A DNA stretch of 33,618 nt from Maribacter sp. 4G9 (GTDB taxonomy: Bacteria > Bacteroidota > Bacteroidia > Flavobacteriales > Flavobacteriaceae). Each line of letters starts with the position of its first letter. Within the stretch, counting starts at the first letter, position 1. The position numbers and the translations under genes are program-made. Positions 26,094-33,618 of this stretch are shown here, in pieces. The notes beneath the pieces were generated by a model, which was not told where the DNA came from, made no database searches, and saw nothing but the letters and a program-made list of their open reading frames with translations. The stretch spans positions 1 through 33,618 of the forward strand of contig NZ_MDGL01000096.1 in NCBI RefSeq assembly GCF_002742265.1, written 5' to 3'.

Positions 26094-27583
26094 TAATTGT
26101 TCTCTTTTCTCTGAAGTATCTCGGCCTTTTCCACGGTAGCCGCTACGGTATAATGTTTGGCCAAATAGGTGTCTATGTATTCATTCTCCTCCAATTCATC
26201 CCTGTCAAAAACAAGTCGCCCCTTACGTACTACCACGATTTTAGGCTTTATTTCCTCCATAATGTACCGGAGTTCCTCAAGTGAATTTTCCCTAGGGTTA
26301 TCAAAAAATTGATAAAGTTCATCCCTGCAGATATTACTGGGGTGTGTAGCGGCCAAAGTTGGGGGCAATACCCCTAGGTTCCAATATCCTATATGGTATC
26401 CTAAAAAAAATATGTTATCGGTTTTTATTTTTTGTTCCGTGATGTATTTAGGAACCGAAAACCCTTCCCCATTAAAAAATGTGCCCCTTTCAAACTTGTT
26501 TTTGACAATATTGAAGTATTCCAAATAACTTTCCGTTGGAATCAGAAATAGCAGTAGGATAAAAAACCTAGGTATTCTTACTTTAAACCGATAGTATAAT
26601 TGGTGAAGTACTATACCTAGGAATATTACTAACATGGGATGTATTTGAATCAAATAATGTCCATTTATCCTACCTCCCTTAAAAAAAGACACAAGAACGC
26701 CACAAAGGGTAACAAACAATAGGAGGGAAGTTCTGTCCTTGAACGAGATGACATCCCTTTTCCAACAATAAAATAGGAAGGTTCCAATTACAATAAAAGT
26801 GGGTGCCAATTTAAAAAAGGAAAACCTTCTTGCCTCGCTATATTCCAAAGGCGCTAGAACCACGGACTTCCACCAAACTTCAGATTGGTTGTTAAGGTAA
26901 TAGGGAAGAATCGTCAAAATAACTATGAATAAGGTTCCAAGGCCAAAAGCAAGAACCCCCCAAAAGGTGATAGTTTTTTGTTTGCTAAAAAGTTCAAGGA
27001 CCAAATAAATACCCAAAAAGAGCACCGGATAGGCCATATTCAATTTTACCATGATCGCAATCCCCATACTTAGACCTGCCAAGAGCAACCAAAAGGGACC
27101 TTTTTTTGAAAGGATCAAGTATAGTGAGGGTACAAAAAAAGCCATACATAGATGCTCTGACATGACCCCTTGTAAACTTCCAAATAAACTGAGCAGTACA
27201 ACACAGAATATCCCGCTCCATAGTGCAACCTGAAAGGAGGTTATTCTAGATGCAATTTTATAGGTAAAAAAAGCCGTGGAGGCAACAAGTAGGGCCCCAA
27301 TTAGCCTAATCGCGATAAAACTCTTTCCAAACACATAGACTATGGATGCAAAGAAGGCAAAGGTCAAAGGGGGCTTAAGATCCCACAATTGGGTATACGG
27401 TAAATGTCCGTCCACCCATGATTGTCCTAAAAGAATAAAAGTACTTTCGTCCCGATCTATATAATCCCTAAAGAAAAAGGGAAACCGGATAAAGAATGTA
27501 ATTCCGGTAAGTAAAAGAAAAACGGCCCTATTATTTAATCGTGATTCTCCAAAAAGGCATTCCTTTATGATACTAAGTTTCAT
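26093..27583 (-). CDS. Multi-spanning GT39/ArnT-like glycosyltransferase
   Basis: I prefer the ATG at 27583 (MKLSIIKECLFGESRLNN, 496 residues) to an upstream in-frame TTG. The protein has about ten hydrophobic helices. The first periplasmic loop holds the acidic motif YIDRDESTFILLGQSW and then GHLPYTQLWDLKPPL, the Asp-Glu/LKPPL pattern of polyprenyl-phosphate-sugar-dependent transferases (GT39/GT83). The C-terminal 130 residues are soluble. It would transfer a sugar from a lipid carrier to an envelope acceptor. It is inverted between bioD and bioA and is divergent from bioA by 62 bases. Its role in biotin synthesis is doubtful. Confidence 0.78.
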   Translation of the reverse strand: MKLSIIKECLFGESRLNNRAVFLLLTGITFFIRFPFFFRDYIDRDESTFILLGQSWVDGHLPYTQLWDLKPPLTFAFFASIVYVFGKSFIAIRLIGALLVASTAFFTYKIASRITSFQVALWSGIFCVVLLSLFGSLQGVMSEHLCMAFFVPSLYLILSKKGPFWLLLAGLSMGIAIMVKLNMAYPVLFLGIYLVLELFSKQKTITFWGVLAFGLGTLFIVILTILPYYLNNQSEVWWKSVVLAPLEYSEARRFSFFKLAPTFIVIGTFLFYCWKRDVISFKDRTSLLLFVTLCGVLVSFFKGGRINGHYLIQIHPMLVIFLGIVLHQLYYRFKVRIPRFFILLLFLIPTESYLEYFNIVKNKFERGTFFNGEGFSVPKYITEQKIKTDNIFFLGYHIGYWNLGVLPPTLAATHPSNICRDELYQFFDNPRENSLEELRYIMEEIKPKIVVVRKGRLVFDRDELEENEYIDTYLAKHYTVAATVEKAEILQRKENN

Positions 27584-27645
27584 CAACAGGTTTAACTTTA
27601 TTTCCCATCTTTGCAAGATAGATAAATTGTGGATTCTTGAATTCT

Positions 27646-28920
27646 ATGAAAGGGAAAAATCTATCGGAACGCGATCAAAAGCACCTTTGGCATCCATTAA
27701 CGCAACACAAAACGGCCGCTCCTCCCGTAGGTATTGTCAAGGCAGAGGGTGCCTTGTTTTGGGACGAGGCGGGCAACTCCTATATAGATGGCATCGCCTC
27801 CTGGTATACGTCCATGTATGGTCATGGGAATGAACACATTACGAAGGCCTTGTCGGAACAAATGAGCCAATTGGACTTTGTCATGTTCAGTGGGTTTACC
27901 CATGAGCCTGCCGTAAAGCTTTCCGAGGAGCTGATGGCTTTATTACCTCAAAACCAAGCCAAGGTTTTTTTCAACGATAACGGCTCCACAGCCGTGGAGG
28001 CAGCCATAAAAATGGCCTTGCAGTACCATCACAATCTGAATGATAAACGGGACACTCTGATCGCTTTCGAGGATGGCTTTCATGGCGACACTTTTGGGGC
28101 GATGAGTGCCTCCGGACTATCGGTTTACAATGGTCCTTTTGAAGATTTTTTACTAAAAGTAGAAAGGATTCCCGTTCCTCAAAGGGAAAATATGGAGGAA
28201 GTGCTTTCGCAACTGAATTCCATCCTATCGGGCAATAAATGTGCTGCCTTTGTATTCGAACCGTTGGTACAGGGTGCCGCAGGTATGAAGTTCCATTCCG
28301 CCGAAGGCCTGGACCTGCTCATCCAAAAGTGCCAGGAAAACGGTGTTCTTTGTATAGCTGATGAAGTAATGACAGGCTTTGGAAAGACAGGGGAGAACTT
28401 TGCCTCGGAAAACCTGCAACATCAACCTGATATCCTCTGCCTGAGCAAGGCCCTCACCGCCGGGATGTTCCCGTTGAGTATTACAAGTTGTACCCAAGAG
28501 GTATTCAATGCCTTTTTGAGCGAGGAAGTCTCCAACGGTTTTTTCCATGCCCATACCTACAGTGCCCATCCGCTAGGGTGTGCAGTAGCCTTGGCTGGTC
28601 TACAATTGTTGAATTCCACTGAAATTAGGGAGCGCAGAGCCTATATCGCGTCTGCCCACACTACTTTTGTCTCAAAGGTTTCAGGGCATCCCAAAGTTGT
28701 GAATGCGCGTTCCATGGGGGTAATATTGGCCATTGATTTGAACGTGGAAACGGAACGATATGGGAATCTGCGAAATCGATTGTATAGCTTTTTCATGGAA
28801 CGAGGAGTCCTATTGAGACCTTTGGGAAACACCGTATACGTACTGCCACCTTATGTGATTACGAATGAACAGTTAAACAGTATATATGCTGCTATAACCG
28901 AACTTTTGGATAGTCTATAG
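27646..28920 (+). CDS. bioA: Adenosylmethionine--8-amino-7-oxononanoate aminotransferase
   Basis: BioA converts KAPA to 7,8-diaminopelargonate, with SAM as the usual amino donor. I chose the ATG at 27646 (MKGKNLSERDQKHLWHPLTQ); the family start 'D..HLWHP.TQ' sits at 10-20. The 424-residue class-III aminotransferase shows SWYTSMYGHGNEHI (52-65), FFNDNGSTAVEAAIKMA (108-124), DGFHGDTFGAMS, IADEVMTGFGKTGE (237-250) and the PLP Lys268 in LSKALTAGMFPLS. The ketoacyl-synthase gene begins 2 bases after the stop. Confidence 0.95.
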   Translation: MKGKNLSERDQKHLWHPLTQHKTAAPPVGIVKAEGALFWDEAGNSYIDGIASWYTSMYGHGNEHITKALSEQMSQLDFVMFSGFTHEPAVKLSEELMALLPQNQAKVFFNDNGSTAVEAAIKMALQYHHNLNDKRDTLIAFEDGFHGDTFGAMSASGLSVYNGPFEDFLLKVERIPVPQRENMEEVLSQLNSILSGNKCAAFVFEPLVQGAAGMKFHSAEGLDLLIQKCQENGVLCIADEVMTGFGKTGENFASENLQHQPDILCLSKALTAGMFPLSITSCTQEVFNAFLSEEVSNGFFHAHTYSAHPLGCAVALAGLQLLNSTEIRERRAYIASAHTTFVSKVSGHPKVVNARSMGVILAIDLNVETERYGNLRNRLYSFFMERGVLLRPLGNTVYVLPPYVITNEQLNSIYAAITELLDSL

Positions 28921-28922
28921 CA

Positions 28923-30125
28923 ATGGAAATGTCGACAGATAAAATATCAATAACAGCCATCTCCTCCATTTCCCCATTGGGAGTGACTTTGGAGGAAATC
29001 TGGGAGAATTATCAAAACACTGATCATCGTTTAACGCTCCAAGAGATAGATAAAGAACCTGTATGGACAGGTAGGTTAAGCCAAAATCTTCAACAGAAAA
29101 TAACGGATTTAAAGGAATCCGATTCCAAATACCAACATTTGGACCATAGTGTCCTCTATGCTTTGTACACGGCAAGGAATGCCGTTGAAAGGGCGGGTTG
29201 GAAGTCATTGGAAAGGAGCAATAAAAATTTCGGTATCAACATTGGATCTTCTAGGGGAGCCACCGGTCTGTTCGAGCACTTCCATGAAGACTATTTAAAG
29301 CATAATAGAACACCTTCCCTTACTTCACCCACCACCACTTTGGGGAATATATCCTCTTGGGTGGCCCATGACCTAGGTACTGACGGACCCGAGTTTTCAC
29401 ATTCCATTACCTGTTCCACTGCTTTACATGCCTTGTTAAACGGTGTTGCTTGGATTCGAAGTGGTATGGCCGATAAGTTTTTGGTAGGAGGTAGTGAAGC
29501 TCCTTTGACCCCCTTCACTATAGCTCAGATGAAAGCTTTGAAAATTTATGCGTCTTCTAAAAATAGTTCGGTAACTGAACGCATTCGAAGCTATCCTTGT
29601 AGGGCCTTGGATGTTATGAAAAAGAAGAACAGCATGGTCTTGGGAGAAGGTGCTTCCTTAGCCTGTTTGGAGCGTGGTATCCTTCCAGGGACTTTGGGGG
29701 TCATTGAGGGCATAGGGTACGCTACCGAGCTTTTGGAACACAACGTATCCATTTCTGCCGATGCACGGTGTTTTCAAAAATCCATGGCAATGGCCTTGGA
29801 AAATACCCCCAAAGAAGAGGTCGATGTCATAGTAATGCATGCCCCGGGAACCCTAAAAGGGGATATTTCTGAATGGAACGCGATTAAAAAGATATTTTGT
29901 AACGATCTTCCTTTTCTAACTACCAATAAATGGAAAATAGGACACACTTTTGGGGCTTCGGGAATGTTGAATATTGAGATGGCCATTTTAATGTTGAGGT
30001 ATCAAAAGGCTATTCAAGTTCCTTTTTATAAAAATACTGCAGCACCCAAAAATATTAAAAAGGTTTTGGTCAATGCCGTTGGATTTGGGGGTAATGCCGT
30101 GAGTATTTTACTGGCCAAAGTTTAG
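28923..30125 (+). CDS. KAS II-like beta-ketoacyl synthase embedded in the biotin operon
   Basis: The 400-residue thiolase-fold condensing enzyme has all three KAS I/II catalytic residues: Cys164 in SITCSTALHALLNG, His306 in VIVMHAPGT, and His341 in KWKIGHTFGASG. The first part is shorter and more divergent than FabF (MEMSTDKISITAISSISPLG), and the body has INIGSSRGATGLFEHFHEDY and ending VNAVGFGGNAVSILLAKV. An ATG at 28929 is an alternative start. It lies 2 bases after bioA and 65 bases before bioB. By position it should elongate a short acyl thioester toward the pimeloyl chain used by BioF. It is distinct from BioZ, which is KAS III-like. The function is inferred. Confidence 0.85.
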   Translation: MEMSTDKISITAISSISPLGVTLEEIWENYQNTDHRLTLQEIDKEPVWTGRLSQNLQQKITDLKESDSKYQHLDHSVLYALYTARNAVERAGWKSLERSNKNFGINIGSSRGATGLFEHFHEDYLKHNRTPSLTSPTTTLGNISSWVAHDLGTDGPEFSHSITCSTALHALLNGVAWIRSGMADKFLVGGSEAPLTPFTIAQMKALKIYASSKNSSVTERIRSYPCRALDVMKKKNSMVLGEGASLACLERGILPGTLGVIEGIGYATELLEHNVSISADARCFQKSMAMALENTPKEEVDVIVMHAPGTLKGDISEWNAIKKIFCNDLPFLTTNKWKIGHTFGASGMLNIEMAILMLRYQKAIQVPFYKNTAAPKNIKKVLVNAVGFGGNAVSILLAKV

Positions 30126-30158
30126 AATGTCCAATTATTTTATCTGAACTTATTCCGC

Positions 30159-30166
30159 TATTTTTG
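30159..30166 (+). promoter_or_regulatory. Candidate internal -7 element upstream of bioB (TATTTTTG)
   Basis: TATTTTTG fits TAnnTTTG and lies 24 bases before the bioB ATG. No -33 TTG at the right spacing was found, so bioB may simply be read from the bioA promoter. Confidence 0.35.
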
Positions 30167-30190
30167 AAATTTACAAACAACTTTGATTTT

Positions 30191-31285
30191 ATGAGCGTAG
30201 TACGACACGACTGGACCAAACAAGAAATCCTGGATATTTATAATAAACCTATGATGGAACTGCTGTACGAGGCTGCTTCGATTCATAGGGAACATCACGA
30301 TCCAAACACGGTTCAAGTCTCTACGTTACTTTCCATAAAGACCGGAGGTTGCCCGGAAGATTGTGGATATTGTCCGCAGGCGGCAAGATACCATACGGAT
30401 ATTGAAGGCAACGATTTAATGACCCTTTCGCATGTGAAAGCCCAAGCACTCCGTGCCAAAGCTTCTGGTAGTTCCAGGGTTTGTATGGGTGCTGCATGGC
30501 GTAATGTGAAGGACGGTCCTGAATTCGATCAGGTTTTGGAAATGGTTCGCACCATCAATAAACTGGACATGGAAGTTTGCTGTACTTTGGGGATGCTTAC
30601 GGAAAATCAGGCGCAACGTTTGGCGGAGGCCGGCCTTTATGCCTACAACCATAATTTGGACACTTCAGAGGATTATTACAAGGATATCATCTCAACCCGT
30701 GCGTTTCAGGACCGTTTGGACACTATAGACAATGTCCGCAAGAGCAATGTTACCGTATGTAGTGGTGGTATTATTGGAATGGGGGAAAAACTAGAAGATA
30801 GGGCCGGTATGCTCGTCGCATTGGCTTCCCTGAACCCCCAACCAGAATCGGTACCCATCAATGCTTTGGTAGCTGTGGAAGGAACCCCCATGGAGGATAT
30901 TGAACCTATTGCCATCTGGGACATGATCCGTATGGTGGCTACGACCAGGATCGTAATGCCCGAAACGCAAGTTAGACTCTCCGCAGGACGCACCCAAATG
31001 AGTAGGGAAGGACAGGCCATGTGCTTCTTTGCCGGAGCCAATTCCATCTTTGCAGGCGATAAACTTCTAACAACTCCAAACCCCGATGTAAACGAGGATA
31101 TGGAAATGTTCAGGCTCTTGGGGTTAAACCCACAAAAACCTTTTACAAAGATATCCCAGCCAAAGACGGTGGAGGCTTCCGATTCTAAATTCCAATCTTT
31201 GAACGAAAAGCCAAAATGGTCTAGACCGGGGCACACCATAGAACGAAATGAACTGGCCAAACAGAAGGCGAAATTGACAGACTAG
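30191..31285 (+). CDS. bioB: Biotin synthase (radical SAM)
   Basis: BioB inserts sulfur into dethiobiotin using radical SAM chemistry. I chose the ATG at 30191 (MSVVRHDWTKQEILDIYNKP) over an upstream in-frame TTG. The 364-residue protein has the radical-SAM cluster motif GGCPEDCGYCPQ with Cys54, Cys58 and Cys61. The [2Fe-2S] ligands fit VCMGAAW and the EVCCTLGML and YNHNLDTSEDYY blocks, with Arg in the RLSAGRTQMS segment. The C-terminal tail (about 25 residues, rich in Lys and Arg) is a little longer than in E. coli. Confidence 0.97.
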   Translation: MSVVRHDWTKQEILDIYNKPMMELLYEAASIHREHHDPNTVQVSTLLSIKTGGCPEDCGYCPQAARYHTDIEGNDLMTLSHVKAQALRAKASGSSRVCMGAAWRNVKDGPEFDQVLEMVRTINKLDMEVCCTLGMLTENQAQRLAEAGLYAYNHNLDTSEDYYKDIISTRAFQDRLDTIDNVRKSNVTVCSGGIIGMGEKLEDRAGMLVALASLNPQPESVPINALVAVEGTPMEDIEPIAIWDMIRMVATTRIVMPETQVRLSAGRTQMSREGQAMCFFAGANSIFAGDKLLTTPNPDVNEDMEMFRLLGLNPQKPFTKISQPKTVEASDSKFQSLNEKPKWSRPGHTIERNELAKQKAKLTD

Positions 31286-31330
31286 CCCTACATTATCCCA
31301 ATTTTAATAAGCTATTTTCCCTGTGTTGAC

Positions 31331-31338
31331 TAAATTTG
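31331..31338 (+). promoter_or_regulatory. Candidate -7 element for the cupin-like gene (TAAATTTG)
   Basis: TAAATTTG matches TAnnTTTG and sits 25 bases before the TTG start at 31364. The -33 region is weak (TTTTAA near 31302-31307). If real, the gene has its own promoter besides readthrough from bioB. Confidence 0.4.
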
Positions 31339-31363
31339 CGGCTTACTAAAAACCCAAATTGAT

Positions 31364-32230
31364 TTGAAGTTAGCAGAAATTCCAAGGGTAGACACTATTA
31401 CCAAGGAAGACTTTATAACCTATTATTTTAGGCCCCAAAAACCTGTTGTTATACAAAGGGGCATAAAGGACTGGCCCGCTTTTACGAAATGGAACCTGGA
31501 CTATATGAAAGAGGTGGCAGGGGACAGGGAAGTGCCGCTGTACGACGATAGGCCCGTTCATCATGAGGACGGTTTTAACCAGCCCCATGCAAAAATGAAG
31601 ATGGCGGATTATATTGAGCTACTACAGACCAAGCCCACAAAATACCGGATTTTTCTTTGGAATATATTAAAGGAGGTGCCAGAACTACAAGGGGATTTCT
31701 CCTATCCGGATTTTGGTATCAAACTATTGAAAGGACTTCCCATGTTGTTCTTTGGAGGTAAAGATGCCTACACCTTCATGCATTACGACATTGATTTGGG
31801 AAATATTTTTCATTTTCATTTTGAAGGTGAAAAGTATTGTATTCTTTTTCCGCAGTCAGAAACCAAGTATTTGTACAAGGTGCCCCATTCCTTGATTACC
31901 CATGAGCGAATCGATTTTTCGAACCCCGATTATGAAAAGTGGCCGGTTTTAAAACAGGCCAACGGGTATAAGACTGTATTAAGGCATGGTGAGGTATTGT
32001 ATATGCCAGAAGGATATTGGCATTATATGAAGTATAATACCCCTGGTTTTTCCATGAGCTTGAGGGCCATTGCCAGAAACCCGAAGAACCTAGCCAAGGC
32101 ACTATATAACGTATTGGTAATGCGTCATTTTGATGTTTTGATGCGTAAGATAAAAGGACAAAAGTGGATCGATCAAAAAAATGAAAGGGCCATTTCCAGG
32201 ACAAATAAATTGAAAAATATAAGTAGGTAG
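31364..32230 (+). CDS. Cupin-8/JmjC-like Fe(II)/2-oxoglutarate oxygenase family protein
   Basis: The 288-residue protein reads KLAEIPRVDTITKEDFITYY after a TTG start at 31364. The frame has no upstream ATG, and the first internal ATG would delete the conserved N-terminus. The fold marker RPQKPVVIQRGIKDWPAFTKW is that of Cupin_8 proteins. Iron ligands are present as His140-x-Asp142 (FMHYDIDLGN) and His220 (MPEGYWHYMKYNTPG), with SLRAIARN after it. The family hydroxylates proteins or small molecules. It lies 78 bases after bioB in the same direction. A role in biotin metabolism is not shown. Confidence 0.78.
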   Translation: MKLAEIPRVDTITKEDFITYYFRPQKPVVIQRGIKDWPAFTKWNLDYMKEVAGDREVPLYDDRPVHHEDGFNQPHAKMKMADYIELLQTKPTKYRIFLWNILKEVPELQGDFSYPDFGIKLLKGLPMLFFGGKDAYTFMHYDIDLGNIFHFHFEGEKYCILFPQSETKYLYKVPHSLITHERIDFSNPDYEKWPVLKQANGYKTVLRHGEVLYMPEGYWHYMKYNTPGFSMSLRAIARNPKNLAKALYNVLVMRHFDVLMRKIKGQKWIDQKNERAISRTNKLKNISR

Positions 32231-32282
32231 AAGTTTGTAATCTGAGTCAATGGCCAATTAACAATAAGCTTGTCCAAAGGGC

Positions 32283-32753
32283 TCAACCAACTAGCTCATT
32301 TACCTTATCGTACACTAAATGACTTTCCCATCCACGGTATAGCAGGTAATCGGCAAGTTTTTTCTTTTTCTTCTGAACGTCCGTCTCCTTGATCTGTTGC
32401 AGTCTCTTTTTTGCAAGGGCATCAAAAGTATTCTGGTACTGGGTCCCTTCGATCTCCCTTAGTGCCGTTTGAATATTGAACCTTGAAATCTCCCTATGCC
32501 TCAACTCGGCTATAATACGCTGCTTGCCCCACTTTTTTATGTTGAACTTTCCCCTGGCAAAACTTTTGGCGAAACGTTCTTCGTTCAAATAGTTTTCCTT
32601 GATCAAATGGGATATAATGGTGTCAACGGCAATTGGAATCATGCCCATGTCCTGTAGTTTTTTAATGACCTCTTTATGGCATCGGTCTTGATATGCGCAG
32701 TACCCTTCCAATTTTCGGGTGGCTTCCTCGAGCGTGAAGGATTCTTTGGTCAT
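32283..32753 (-). CDS. recX: RecX-family regulatory protein
   Basis: RecX binds RecA filaments and limits their activity. I chose the ATG at 32751-32753 (MTKESFTLEEATRKLEGYCA), whose first base is shared with the TAA of the upstream PepSY gene (TAATG). An in-frame TTG further up would start inside that gene. The 156-residue protein has three helical repeats: AYQDRCHKEVIKKLQDMG, then YLNEERFAKSFARGKFNIKKWG, which is the strongest family block, then the C-terminal KKKLADYLLYRGWESHLVYD. Tight overlap with the PepSY gene suggests coupled translation. Confidence 0.9.
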   Translation of the reverse strand: MTKESFTLEEATRKLEGYCAYQDRCHKEVIKKLQDMGMIPIAVDTIISHLIKENYLNEERFAKSFARGKFNIKKWGKQRIIAELRHREISRFNIQTALREIEGTQYQNTFDALAKKRLQQIKETDVQKKKKKLADYLLYRGWESHLVYDKVNELVG

Positions 32754-33331
32754 TAGGAACTTTTTGCTATTCTTTTCATTCTTTTGGGCCCATACCAGAG
32801 CCAAAATCCTGTAATCGTGAAAACCAAAAGGGCCAAGCCCATAATGGACGTATAGATTAGTTTTATTTGACCGCTCGATGTCCCAATGTATCGGTCCAAA
32901 ATGGAACCATCGTGCACTTGTTCTATAAAGTCGGACCTCCTTCGTTCAATTTTCAATAAGGCGCCTGTGGCACCATCCAGTTGGATACCGTAGAAATTGT
33001 CCACGAAGGTGAACTTTAAGATTCCTTTATCCGTCCGTACGTCAATTCTATCAATTTCAGGTGAGAAATCTGAGGATATGCTATCCCTAAAAATTGTTTG
33101 GGCGTTGGATTTCAATGTTTCCAAAGGAAGCCATTCCGATAAATCCGTGGAGGTACCTTTTTCCGTTTTTGCAAGGATGAGTCCATTACTGTTTTTTTTC
33201 CAACCCAAAAGAAGCCCTGTTATGGAAATAAATAAAAAAAAGAAGAATAGAAGTGCTCCTGTAGTACGGTGTATTTTCCTGAAAATACGAATGACTTTTG
33301 CCTGGTGCTGTCTTCTGTTATTTTTTGGCAT
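32753..33331 (-). CDS. PepSY-associated membrane protein
   Basis: The 192-residue protein has a basic N-terminus (MPKNNRRQHQAKVIRIFRKI). A first helix at about 24-43 (TGALLFFFFLFISITGLLLG) is preceded by the R-x-I-H-R-x-T-G motif typical of PepSY_TM proteins. A periplasmic PepSY-like domain (DRIDVRTDKGILKFTFVDNF; YGIQLDGATGALLKIERR; HDGSILDRYIG) is followed by a second helix, MGLALLVFTITGFWLWYGPK. It is a short, two-helix member, smaller than iron-reductase-type PepSY_TM proteins. Many relatives sit near iron or haem genes, but none are seen here. The stop overlaps recX. Confidence 0.82.
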   Translation of the reverse strand: MPKNNRRQHQAKVIRIFRKIHRTTGALLFFFFLFISITGLLLGWKKNSNGLILAKTEKGTSTDLSEWLPLETLKSNAQTIFRDSISSDFSPEIDRIDVRTDKGILKFTFVDNFYGIQLDGATGALLKIERRRSDFIEQVHDGSILDRYIGTSSGQIKLIYTSIMGLALLVFTITGFWLWYGPKRMKRIAKSS

Positions 33332-33408
33332 TAAAGGGATTATTTTTTGTAGTCCCCAAAGGTAAGATACTCATAGATGTCTTAAAACACTTTAAGAATT
33401 ATTTAGAA

Positions 33409-33618
33409 AAACCACTTGCACGAATGATCAACATAATGAAGTGGTTTAAACTTTTATTTTTTTCTTTTTCTTGAATTTTTTCAACGCTATCGCAATGAAT
33501 GCCAAATAGTTGAATCCTTTCCAGCTTTCGGTGGTCGTATCGAACCTGTTGAGCAGGGAACGGTAGCTGTCCATCCATGCATTCGCCCTTTCCACGGCAT
33601 ATCTTTCATCGTATAGGT
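33409..33618 (-). mobile_element. IS5-like insertion sequence, partial (right part outside window)
   Basis: The transposase 3' end is in view. The element border lies between about 33365 and 33440 and was not resolved. AAACCACTT at 33409-33417 and AAGTGGTTT at 33439-33447 form a 9-base inverted repeat with a 21-base loop around the end of the transposase gene, which may mark the terminal region. Confidence 0.6.
33446..33618 (-). CDS. IS5-like transposase, C-terminal part (start outside window)
   Basis: My reading of the minus strand gives an open frame from the window edge, LYDERYAVERANAWMDSYRS, LLNRFDTTTESWKGFNYLAF and IAIALKKFKKKKKIKV, ending at TAA 33446-33448. The pattern Y-x-x-R-x-x-V-E-R-x-x-A-W-x-D-x-x-R-x-L-x-x-R is the C-terminal Glu region of IS5-group DDE transposases (DDE_Tnp_1). 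The catalytic Glu is visible (VERANAW); the two Asp residues are outside the window. It is not related to the IS3 element at the left edge. Confidence 0.85.
   Translation of the reverse strand, partial: LYDERYAVERANAWMDSYRSLLNRFDTTTESWKGFNYLAFIAIALKKFKKKKKIKV

Noticed and set aside
30164..30190. Upstream TTG start for bioB
   Set aside because: The extra nine residues include the TATTTTTG promoter-like element, and the family start matches the ATG at 30191.
32754..32804. Longer RecX start at an in-frame TTG
   Set aside because: It would place 17 residues inside the PepSY coding region; the TAATG overlap at 32753 is a better start.

Overview
The window looks like chromosome from a marine-type member of the Flavobacteriaceae (Bacteroidota). 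The evidence is a moderately AT-rich base composition; family content typical of that group (DUF4270 lipoprotein, TonB-dependent receptor with a carboxypeptidase-regulatory-like N-terminal domain, half-length GT5 'glycogen synthase' divergent from panC, an ATP synthase atpD-atpC pair without the other subunits); lipoprotein signal peptides; and several promoters of the Bacteroidota type (TTG or TTTG, about 17-18 bases, TAnnTTTG). Genus cannot be fixed from the sequence alone.

Layout. 1-1145: an IS3-family element (orfA/orfB, minus strand) that runs off the left edge. 1146-1830: a secreted-protein gene beheaded by that insertion, followed by a tiny overlapping lipoprotein gene. 1844-6925: a minus-strand housekeeping run, transcribed panC, panD, YbhN-like flippase-fold membrane protein, esterase-like TPR protein, 56-residue membrane protein, radA. 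7029-9736: half-length GT5 protein and DUF4270 lipoprotein. 9880-11724: glmS with promoter and terminator. 11914-16358: TonB receptor plus SGNH lipoprotein, closed by a terminator. 16528-18400: atpD and atpC, with a strong promoter and a terminator. 18555-19782: an uncharacterised membrane protein convergent with a DUF2975/small-HTH pair (YoaS/YozG-like) that carries its own operator-like promoter. 19862-22195: M61 peptidase and GNAT acetyltransferase. 22400-23567: beta-barrel protein and lipoprotein.

23619-32230 is a biotin synthesis locus: bioF, a DUF2007 zinc-ribbon protein and bioD; then an inverted membrane glycosyltransferase; then bioA, a ketoacyl-synthase-like gene, bioB and a cupin/JmjC-like gene. 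The late biotin pathway (BioF, BioA, BioD, BioB) is complete. No known pimelate-route gene (bioC, bioH, bioW, bioI, bioZ) is present here, and a KAS II-like enzyme with an intact Cys-His-His triad sits inside the operon. This is the best candidate for something poorly described. 32283-33331 holds recX and a PepSY membrane protein. The window ends in the C-terminus of an IS5-like transposase.

No rRNA, tRNA or CRISPR was seen. No gene-free stretch exceeds 300 bases. The longest are 25875-26092 (degenerate short repeats), 22196-22399 (nothing clear beyond a possible 8-codon leader ORF) and 11725-11913 (terminator, then an AT-rich leader).
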